The translations under genes and the position numbers were made by a program. From Ectocarpus siliculosus (taxonomy: Eukaryota; Sar; Phaeophyceae; Ectocarpales; Ectocarpaceae), in NCBI GenBank assembly GCA_000310025.1, contig FN649756.1, positions 313,535-377,534 on the forward strand: 64,000 nt of DNA. Reading direction: 5' to 3'. Below the pieces are notes generated by a model. The model had not been told where the DNA came from, did not search any database, and worked only from the letters and a program-made list of their open reading frames with translations. Positions within the stretch are counted from its first letter, which is position 1, and each line of letters opens with the position of its first letter. Of this stretch, positions 48,501 through 57,708 are shown piece by piece.

Positions 48501-51500
48501 ACAAGCTATTTGTGAAAGAGCCGCAGCTTTTCCAGCTTGCTGAGAGCTCCCGGGGCCTTGGGGATAGGCCCTGCAGCAGGGAGGGATCTTGTAGAACATT
48601 ATCTCATCAACACTCTTACAACGTGTGATGGCCTACTCACGTATGCAGCACGGCACTATTGTACAAAGCGGGGAAGCGCGGTGAAGGCCACAAGATCATC
48701 GGTCCCGCCTAGGTGTTGGCAGGACAAAGTCTAGGAGGGGAAAGACGCTCTAGAGCAACGAAGACCCCCTTCTTTGGCACATTTCTAATCACATGTCTGG
48801 TTGCAGCGGAAAGAATGACGCACGCAGCTTGCCAAGAGCTCCTACGCCCTTAGGGATGTGTCCCACAACGGTAGCATGAGACATGGTAATTCGTGTCCCT
48901 GAAGGCAGGTTTCTCAAACAATAAAAGACGGTTCATATTGCACGTGCGCTAGAAGCCACCTGACCCACTTCTCGAAACCCGACAGGACGATACGCTAGCT
49001 GGTTGTTCCACACGCCAATCACCTAGAGCTTGGTGAGGGGTCTCATTTGTTTGCGATACTGCCTATACAGGCAGCAGAGGCGCCCGTCCTATCTATTTGA
49101 GCAGCGCGGGATCAAAGCAACGGGCAGCATCTGGTACGACGACTTCGCTTGCGCCGCATGCGTCTAGCTAGTGTCGCGCCCACGCGTGGGCGAATCTCAT
49201 CGTTGAAATCGGTGTCTTTGTTGATTGGTTGGCCGCTGCAGGTGCTATCCCCGCCAACTTGGGGGACCTTGTGGCCCTTCAGACACTATCGCTTGGAGGG
49301 AATCAGCTGAGTGGTAAGTGGGTAGCCGAACATTCGACTCAATCGAACCACCGTGTCCCGCCCAAGTTGATGACTATTCCACTATTGTGTTTTATGGAGC
49401 GCTTGAGACAGCGAAAACGTGAGCCCGAGCCTGGTAGTGAGGAAGACTAGTGGTTCTAGTGGTCATCGTGCTTCCCAACAAAAGCTAATGTCCGGGGTTC
49501 GAATCTCCCCTTGAGCGTAAATTTATTTGCGCCCGATCTATGGGAAGAAAAAGTATGAGGAAATAGGCTTATAATAGCAAAACATGCCGGTGAACCTCTT
49601 GTACCGATAGTGATTTCCGGGCAAGACAGCGCTGATCACAGGGATGGCAGCCCTGGGGGGACGTGTTCGTGGCTGCAAAGCCAGACCGGACACAGGCATT
49701 TACTTTTGTTGAGAAGCATGATGACCACTAGACCACTAGTCAACGCTGACTAGTGGTCTAGTGGTCATCATGCTTCTCAACAGGTATCCTGAGGTTGGTA
49801 GATGAATGCAAGGTCGGGGATCGAGGGCCACTTTGGCAACAGCGTGGGGTTGAGTTGAACCCTATTTTTCGTTGGCATAGGCACTAGGGTTTCGCAGCAG
49901 CCGAGACCGGAGTGAAGAAAGACCGCACCGTCTGGGCATGGGCACAAGCGAGGAGGGAGTATGTTTCACCAAGTATGTGTGTGAAAACATGGGACCATCC
50001 TCGGCAGACGTTGAGAGATTGTACCCTTTATTTATGAAGTTATCTCCACATGTGGACATATTTCGTTTTGTTTTGCACAGGTTCCATCCCCCAGAAGTTG
50101 GGAGGCCTCACCAGGCTGTCGACGCTTGTCCTTTCCAACAACCAGCTTACTGGTAAGTGGGGTGTCATGACAATATGTTCTTCTAGAATACCAGTGCGAG
50201 CCTTGCCCTAGACCGCGCAGGGCATGTAGTTGATAGCGTCAAAATTTCTCTCGTTTTTTGCCCTTTTCTCTTTGGTGTGTTGGTTGAGAGCACCCCAGCA
50301 TCTCCAGCTTGCCGAGAGCTTCCAGTGCTACGAGAAAGGGCTTGGAGCAAAAACTGCCCGTGAAATTGGGTGGCAAATAGAATATCGGGTCGTACCGTTC
50401 TAAGAGTATTCACTGACACGTAGGCACAGTAGGTCCATCACGTTCGTACATGTTCTAGAAGCGTGGGTGGGGCACACGCTATCTGTAAAATATTGAATGT
50501 GGGAAGATACAGACTTTGGGTTCCCAGCGTGTGGTCCGCCTTCACGTTGGAGGAGCACGTGTTCTAGAAGCCGGCGCGATGAGCTGTTTATTTGCGAGGC
50601 GAAAACGAATCGCACTACAGTAGTTCGCACAAACCACGAAGCTTTGAAAATCTTGGAATCACTTGAAATCTCTTCCGCCGAGTTATACACAATCGTGAAA
50701 CCTCCTCTCACGGTTTTGTCAGGACTTTGGGAGGTCGAACGCAAATCACGACAGGGACGCACCACGCCGCTTTCCGCAAAAGGTTGGTGTGAGAGTGGCA
50801 GATGTGAAAGTTTGGAGGTTTCTGTGGTGTGGGCAAGGCTCTACTAGTGCAGCTTTACCCTTGGAGCCTGGGTGATGCAGAGTGGTTCGTGCAAAGTTGT
50901 TTTGCTGTTCATATTTCTTCACTCGAGAAGCGTTTCCGCCCAGAACACAAGCGGGAAATGTTCAGAAATCATTTTGACCCCAAAAGTAGGCGCAGCAAAC
51001 AAGATATCAAGCGACCGAAGGGCCTATCACTCCGGCTCGAGAAAGTACGAATTGATGAGCCCAAGATTTCCAACCACGAAAATATAGCGAGTCCCCCATG
51101 GCTCTACCGAATGTACTCTTGCTAGGTTGGAGTTCTTGCTAGCCAGGTCTGTATTTGGATTGTCTTCAAAACATATAGCTGTGTACATGTTGGATTGCCG
51201 TGGCAACACACTTTGAGATTGCGTAAACACACGGTACGTTTCTCCGAGCACCGCACGTTTGTTTTGTTCCCCTACCGTACCTCAGAACCTGTTCCATCTG
51301 CGTTGGACTCGCTCCTTCGGGTTGTCGAGGGATGCTCCCAAGTACGATGGGGCAATAACCCGTGGCGGTACCCGCCCGCCGAAGTGATGGGCCAAAGCAT
51401 ATCTGTGCATGTACGGCAGTATTTCAACGCGGTCCTCGCTGGATCCGTGAGTACCGTGCGGCGGCCGCTAAAGGTTGTGGTGGTCGGCAAGGAGTCGGTT

Positions 51501-54500
51501 GGCAAAACGAGGTATGTGCACCTGAACATCCGTGTACTACACCCCACCATCCGTCATCTGCAGATTTAGGGCGCAAGTCAGGACGTATGAGACGAATCTT
51601 CGCACGCTCTCTCCGTTGTGAGGAGGGAAAGGGATTTGCCGCGGAAGATGTCGGCCTCGAGTCGTTAGTGTTCGACATGAGGCGCTTGATCATCGGTGAC
51701 GGCGGCCAACTCAAACCCGCTTCGTTGCTGGTGTCAGTGGGAAGTGGTGTTGTCGTCTTGCGGATTGTCTTTGTCGTGATGAAACAATGTTTTGTGGTCT
51801 CACGTCGTTTTGATGGCCAGCTATAGACGTTGTGTTCTGCCTAACGTCTTCGTGTTTTATTGCCTTTTGCCTTTTTTTCAGTTTGCGGCAGAGCATTGTG
51901 GCAGGCAAGGCCAGGCCAACACGTAATCACGGGGGGGAGAGCACCGTGCACATCGATGTCGAGGACCATGAGCTTGACGGTAGGCCAATTCGGATCTTCG
52001 ACTGCGCTGGGCAGGTAACACGCTCGCCATTGCTGCAGTAGTAGCGCAATTCGTGGCTGGTGAAACCCGAAATCCGCTTGCTATGACGCAGAAGTTGAAC
52101 TATTTAATTATTTCAGGCGCTTATCCTGCTCTTACTGAGGGAGCCGGATTATCCCGAGACCCTCCGCTTTCGTGCAGTAGCCTCGCAGACCGCGTGATCC
52201 ACACAACGTACCCCAGGAACGCCCAGAATTGCGGTTTGCACTCAGTTGCGGCTTCTTGTCGAAACCATCTCTATCGCCCCTCCGTACAGGTGGCGTACAC
52301 AGGCCTGCTTCAACTCTTCCTCACCCCGCAGGTCATCCATCTGTTGGTGGTGGACATGCCGAGTGTCGTCGGCAACATCGAAAACGGCACCTCAAACCCC
52401 TTAGAAGATCTCGGAGCACTCAGATGGGTTCGTTCTCTCAGTTTCCGTGTACCCGGGGCAGCTGTCATTCTGGTGGGTACAAAGTGCGACCGCGTGAAGG
52501 ACACGGACGGAGAAACCACGGAAGCGAGACTTTCGAGGGCAGCAGGAATGGTGGAGGACAATATTCGCAGCTGGATACACAAGTGGACTACGCAACGGTT
52601 GCATAACCACCACGCCCAAAGTATCGCCTTCGAGAACGGCGTTAGCCTCGTGAACTGCGGGTTACCGTGCGACGAGTTGGACGGAGGTTGGCCGTGTGAC
52701 GTCAGCCAGCCGAGCCTTCTGCATCGTATCACTTTCAAAGACGGCAAGGCGCGAGGAGTCGACGCAGACCTTCCTCTGAGCTGGGGGTGTGCTCTCAGCC
52801 TTCTGGACGAGACAGCCCGCCGTGTCCGGTACGTGTTCCTGAGCGGCCCCTGCTTTGAGTGTTGACGCAGCCCATGATTGAGATGCTTCGGTATGGGTGA
52901 ACGCCTGGCTTGTACCTCTGCACGTACCTGTGTACAGCAGTAGAGGTCCCTGTTTAGTGCCGGTATGTGCCCAGAAAATTCCCCGCACTATACCGGACCG
53001 GACATGGAGTTCCCTGTGTGCCCGCCGAAAAACACCGGCACTACGCCGGACAGGCACTGTTGAAAGTATAGAACAACTTGGTATTTCAGTGTGTGCGAGC
53101 CGAAAAACACCGGCGCTATACCGGGCACCGGCGCTATCCAACTGCACTTGCTTTCTGAGCACACCGCATCCCCTTTCACCCGTCGCCGTCTCTTCGCGAT
53201 CGATGGCTTTCAACAGAGGGCAACCGGGATTCCGAGGTGTCGAGAGGACTGAGCTTGACGGGCTATGGCACGACAAGGTTGACGAGCTGAAGCGGGGTGG
53301 GCATGAGATGGAGGCTACCGAGCACGCTCTCGACGGGGCAATATCAATTATGTAAGCGGAGTTGTGCCCAGGTTCTACTACTGCGCTTGGCTAGCCCATA
53401 GAATAGTGCTGACTGCCTCCCGTCACTTCGGGCTTTAGGGCGAAGCCCGCTATGCTTCGCCGTAGAACTTCCACGAATTTCACCTTCATCACGTCCTCTT
53501 GGTCAGCTCCTCACAACGTTTTCACTTCTGTGAGGAGAACACGTCTTGGTTAAAGAATAATCTCGTTCTCCTTGTGTAGATAGACTAGCTCACGTCGTCC
53601 GTGCGCCGCTGTTGTTTCTCTTTGTCGCAACCGCCCACCTTGTCAGGGCGTACGAAGGGAGCCTTGTAGTGTACGGTTCGTTTGTGATCGTCGATGTGCA
53701 GTGGCTCGCCACCGTCTTGAAACCACTATGCAGCCATAAGGACATGTCAATGGGCGAGGTAAACCTCGGTGGTATCACGGTGAGGCCAGGTCCAAGAGTG
53801 GAACGGTTGGTGAAAGACGGTATTCTGGAGCCCAAGCTCGCCGAAGAACTGTGGCCGGACACGTGGGAACATCTCCTCAGGGCGCTAAGCAGTGCGGGGC
53901 TGACGTTCCCGCGCCCGAACGATAAGGAGGGCGGGTTGGTAGTGCTCCTGCGATTGGACAAGGATCGGCCGGATGATGTGGGCGACATTCTGGACGACTT
54001 CCGCGCATCGCACGATGGCCAAATTGTGGCATCGTGCACGTTGTTGCAGGGCGCGCCGCCCGGGTTCATCGAACGGCTGCTTTCGACGTGCTGCCGTCTC
54101 GGCTCGTGCAACCACTTTTGGCGGTACGGCGTACTCATCCAATCTCGATCCTTTTCAGTGATACTTGAGTATGCCGAGGACGACGATACCTTGGTTGGAA
54201 AATTCTCGGTGGACGCGTTTGGTGACTCCCGCACCGCCGGACCTTGGCTCGCCCTGTCGGGGTGCCTGTCCGTGTTGTCGAAGATGCTCTCCGAGTTCCC
54301 GGGGATGGACGTTGAGGCGACGCTGGAGTGTCCGTATCACAGCGGGGGTTCCAGGCTGATTCCAATCGACCTCTACCAGGTATAAACGCATGACGATCCT
54401 ACACAGTAGATCTTTGCCCTTGCTTCGCCACTCCCCGCTGGCCGTGGCGCATATACCGTTGATCTCACCCCATTGCCCGTCCACCTTCCCATATACACCG

Positions 54501-56083
54501 CCCGTGACAGCGACGGCCGTGGCAATGCTTCATCAGGGAGGTAGATGGGTGCCGCCGGTGTATACACGAAGGAGAGCAAAACGCTAGGCATCTTTTTTCT
54601 AGAGGCCTGGTGGTTGTCCCAGTGACCGATTCAGGCTTCGACACCGCGGGATTCACTCGGAAATTTGACGATGCGACGACGGAGTACAATGTGAGGGGGG
54701 CATGCATGGTTGCGGCGTGCTTGACCGATATCTTGATCTGGATTAGTTTTTCCTTTGGATTTCCAGTCGAGACCGCGCGGTGCGGAAGTATACCTGAAGC
54801 TTCTTGGTTTTGGCACAAAGCACATGATAAACCATCGCGTCTACCTATGTAACTTGTTCCTCCGACCTCCTTATACCTTGTTCGTGGCGGAAAGGGTTCT
54901 GTCTGCGGAAATCCTGCCACGTGGACATATTGAAACCACTCTTGCTCTGGAACCCAGATGTCGTCGATTTTGCCGTAACTGTCTTGTCTGATCTATGTAC
55001 AGGAGGGAGCATCGGCACCGAGGGTCACGGTTTCAACACCGCCTCGACCACAGGAATCTCAGGTGGTGCACTTAAGGGTCCGTTGTACGTTACGTTTGTT
55101 GCGAGAATCGTTAAACGGCACGTGATAATATAGTCCGATTTACTCAGGGTAACATACAAGTCTAGCAACCATCCTACAAGAGCCAGCGGTGCGTTGCTTG
55201 AGTCACTATTAGTTGCTACCTGCCACAGAGCGAACGGGTTCAGCACCGTTTGATGTCGCGGGTGACCTGCAGCCCAGTTCCACTACCTTGTTGATGTTTC
55301 CTCACTTTGGACGGATGCAGCAGGGACTCCCAGCATCGCGTACTACGGTGAGCATCCCCGTCGGCCCTTCTGCAGCCCCTCGTCGAATGGAACCGCAAGA
55401 TCGTGTTCCTGCCCAGGTGAGTCGCCCCTTCGATCTCGACGGAGATCGTTCCTAAAGAGCTATGATACTGCGGTCTTCGTATTGGTCGCTGGGGGACGTT
55501 CAGCCGTTCTACCCCGTCTTCGATTTGATTCCCCAGCGAAAAGCATACTTGGGGCATCCATTCACGCTTCCAGCGCGCGGCCGTCCGCGCTGCTCGATTC
55601 TGCACCATGTATTTCATTCCAAAGGAAATCAGGCATGGTGCTACCACAGCCAAAACGCAATACACGTGCCTATTTGTAGTGTGGAGTCGTTGTCCTCGTG
55701 TTTGAGAGCTGACGAGGTGCAGAAGAGGAGGAGACGCCGAAGCATTGGTGCCTTTTCAAACACATTGTACAGCACTCAGTGTGCTTAGTTTATCCGTTTC
55801 CGGCGTGCTTTGGTGACAGATCGAAGCCCTGTTCGGAGATCTGGAGAAATCATTCACCATCATAGCCGGGGGGTGCTTGGCTGCCTTTGCTGGCTTAGCC
55901 TCCGTGTACGCACCCGAGGTTTGGGCACCATTTCTCGTGTTGGGGATGTGTTTTTCCCTGGCTGCGGCGGCATCCGTCCTGCGCAAGTGGTGCTGGAGAG
56001 GAGGTCGGCTCGATCCAAGGAGTGCAACGGGATTTTCAGATCATGTTCACCAAAATCCGAGGAACGGCTTCGAAAACGTTTGA
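45564..56083 (+). CDS. LRR-ROCO GTPase (LRR, ROC and COR domains)
   Basis: Coding exons found: 45564-45751; LRR exons 46410-46481, 46814-46885, 47021-47092, 47766-47837, 47959-48030, 48191-48262, 49242-49313, 50081-50152; then 51286-51511, 51882-52014, 52290-52828, 53217-53351, 53584-54379, and less certainly 55013-55072, 55231-55416, 55820-56083. The N-terminal cap contains DRDALVSLYNATGGANW and RVVELNLFWNNLQG. Each LRR exon is exactly 72 bases, phase 1, encoding one 24-residue repeat such as PIPPELGNLGELQALDLQ. The ROC domain has the P-loop VGKESVGKT, G3 DCAGQ and G4 VGTKCD. COR follows with IVDVQWLATVLKPL. The last exons encode two hydrophobic stretches (FTIIAGGCLAAFAGLASVYA and PFLVLGMCFSLAAAASVL). 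The start exon is upstream and not found. The family is expanded in Ectocarpus and proposed to act in pathogen recognition. Exons after 54379 are tentative; the 53584 acceptor was chosen by reading phase. Confidence 0.85.
47355..47450 (-). repeat. Possible tRNA-derived repeat in an LRR-ROCO intron
   Basis: On the minus strand a B-box-like GGGTTCAAGCCCC (47383-47395) lies about 35 bases downstream of a weak A-box-like GGTCACGAGGTAGG. No acceptor stem forms, so this is not a functional tRNA gene. Confidence 0.3.
48499..48570 (-). pseudogene. Inverted, decayed 72-base LRR exon
   Basis: Read on the minus strand, an acceptor CCTGCTGCAG is followed by exactly 72 bases encoding PIPKAPGALSKLEKLRLFHK, then an in-frame stop. 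The donor GT is changed to AT. Downstream on the same strand (about 48650-48625) the sequence ACGTGAGTAGGCC matches the intron signature that follows forward LRR exons. The cassette therefore inverted together with intron sequence and is now inactive. Confidence 0.85.
48815..48863 (-). pseudogene. Inverted LRR exon remnant
   Basis: The minus strand encodes GHIPKGVGALGKLR, the first half of an LRR exon. The second half no longer matches the repeat. It belongs to the same inverted block as 48499-48570. Confidence 0.65.
48992..49038 (-). pseudogene. Inverted LRR exon remnant
   Basis: The minus strand reads LTKL, a stop, then VIGVWNNQLA, corresponding to the second half of an LRR exon (consensus LxxLxVLxLWNNQLTG). 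No functional donor follows. Confidence 0.65.
49446..49520 (+). repeat. tRNA-derived SINE head
   Basis: An A-box-like TGGTTCTAGTGG and a B-box GGTTCGAATCTCC lie at tRNA-like spacing, indicating an internal RNA polymerase III promoter. No complete acceptor stem is seen. The first part is nearly the same as 49747-49782. It lies in an LRR-ROCO intron. Confidence 0.6.
49707..49782. repeat. Perfect 36-base palindrome made of two tRNA-like heads
   Basis: The 36 bases at 49707-49742 are the exact inverse of 49747-49782, with a 4-base loop ACGC. The right arm begins TGACTAGTGGTCTAGTGG and continues beyond 49782 as a degenerate SINE like the one at 49446. So two SINE heads stand back to back. Confidence 0.9.
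50286..50335 (-). pseudogene. Inverted LRR exon remnant
   Basis: The minus strand encodes FLVALEALGKLEMLG, matching the central part of the LRR exon consensus (EALGALxKLExLxL). No intact splice sites flank it. Confidence 0.55.
52957..53142. mobile_element. Repeat of the TAGTGCCGG-ended family, copy in LRR-ROCO intron
   Basis: It begins GTGCCGGTATGTGCCCAGA and ends CGGCGCTATACCGGGCACCGG, matching the copy at 12324-12456 at both ends. Inside, a block like GCCGAAAAACACCGGC is repeated twice. The termini are approximately inverted (TAGTGCCGGT and ACCGGCGCTA). It is non-coding, and sits about 74 bases upstream of the exon at 53217. Confidence 0.6.
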
Positions 56084-56940
56084 GGAGAGGTGTCCAGCAA
56101 GCTACTGTAGGTAGATCCGTCATTGTTTTGAACTCTTCACAGTTGGGAATGTTCCCGTCGCTGATGGCGCAGTTGTTTTTTTCCAGGAAGTGACTCATTG
56201 TCAATAGTGTGCTTCGGTAGCTGGCGACATCCCGCATTCGGCTGCTTCAGCTATCTAACCCACACGTTGTTGCGACAGTATCGACTTGAAGTTGAGTACT
56301 GTATCGTGCTGTCTACGTTCAGGTGTTTCCCTTGCTCATGGGAATGACGTTTCAGGGTTTGGTGGGGGAGGGAACGTCGTCTTCAACAAAGACTACGGGC
56401 CGCCCATTGCTGTGGTCTTGTGGACTGTCAGTGATGGAAACCTACACTGACAACGTGGATATGGCAAACAGCTTGCCGTAAGCCATCGATTTCACTTTTT
56501 TGGAAGCTATGGAAGCTCTCCGTGGAAGTTGTGGAAGATTCCACTTACGTGGCGAACGCTTCCATTTTGCAAATTGTTTCATCATATCCCAGGATCTCTT
56601 GCATGAGCTTCCTGTGGTAAGTCGATCGTGGGATAGGACGCTGCGAACGATGGTGCTGTGGATGTTTTTAAATACGAGTGAACATCATCATGGTGCCTTT
56701 AGTAACAAGAGCGATTGAGAAAACCAACGTGGATGCGGAAAACATAAACATGTCCATCTGTAAGGCGTAGAAACAAGAACTCGACCTCATGCTGGAGTGG
56801 AAACGTCACGACGTGTGCTCGCTGTAAGTGCGCGGGCCTTTGTGTGTGTGTGTGTTTTTTTATTATTAGCATCGACCGCGCTAACCGTCTGACCAATGAA
56901 AATACGTCAGTCTCAGTGCGGTTGAAAACACAAAACATGT
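56084..56940. other. Intergenic downstream of LRR-ROCO; nothing recognised
   Basis: A short frame after a TCTTCACAG acceptor near 56142 could be another 3' exon of the LRR-ROCO gene, but no domain supports it. Confidence 0.35.
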
Positions 56941-57172
56941 CTAAATGCCATTAACTGGGAACCCGTGAGGGGGCGGCATGGGGGAGACTAATCTATTCTC
57001 CGGATCAAAGACAGAAACGGTAGGAACAGAAGAAAACTGCACACGTCTACGAAGGCTGCTACCTTGCACTCGAGTTCGTTTTTGAGTGCTTTCACCGTTA
57101 TCCTCCGTGCTTTCAACTTCATCGTTCCCGTTATCGTTTTCACAGCAACTCTTCGACATTTCTTCTCTGGCC
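56941..57172 (-). CDS. Candidate terminal exon of unknown protein (minus strand)
   Basis: A minus-strand frame runs from an acceptor CGACGCAG (57173-57180) to TAG at 56943-56941. It encodes an acidic stretch (CENDNGNDEVESTEDNGEST) and then a basic segment, KRTRVQGSSLRRRVQFSSVP, and TVSVFDPENRLVSP. RVQF fits the RVxF docking motif for protein phosphatase 1, but that motif is short and often occurs by chance. No upstream exon was located and third positions are AT-rich, so coding status is uncertain. Confidence 0.3.
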
Positions 57173-57188
57173 CTGCGTCGTTTGTTGT

Positions 57189-57708
57189 GGGGGGGTGTAC
57201 TCATGTACTCATAGTCGTGTATGCCGTAGTCGTCAGACCATTGACCTCGCATCCCTACAAAGCCGGGACGGAGCACGCCGGTTTCTCACCGGACCAGGCT
57301 CTCACATCACCAAGCGCGAAGCGCCGTGGGGTATTCGGCGTTTCGCATGAAGGGTGCACTGCATCCTGCTAAGGGTGTTCGGCATCTTGGCTTACTTCCT
57401 TGCGTACGGATGGCAGCTGCGTATGACTTCATCTATTTTCTGGTGCTTTCACTTCCGGAGACAGTTATAAGCGCTGTGTAACTGCCTCGAGGGTGCTTGA
57501 CCAATTTAACACAACGTGCGATTGTCCCCTTTGCGCGGAGTGAGGGTTCTCGACCCCGAACAACATAATCTACTCGACCACCATTCATGGTTCCCGCAAA
57601 AAAAAAAAAGGTAAAAGAAGTGGTAACCTGGTTGCCGAGCTCACGAAGTGATCGGCTTGTTTTACAACATCGCTGCCAAGCGACAAAAACCCAACTCCGA
57701 TGGCAAAT
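57189..57708 (-). mobile_element. SINE-like element with poly-C tail, copy B
   Basis: Inverted copy of the 39853-40386 repeat. On the minus strand it begins near CCATCGGAGTTGGG and ends ATGAGTACAC followed by a short C run (G run 57189-57195 on the plus strand). An internal A/T-rich spot (57598-57609) corresponds to the T-rich stretches at 39955-39980 in copy A. It has no coding capacity. Confidence 0.8.

Noticed and set aside
49446-49520. Functional tRNA gene
   Set aside because: A- and B-box-like sequences are present, but no 7-base acceptor stem or clean cloverleaf forms, and related degenerate copies lie nearby. A tRNA-derived SINE is more likely.
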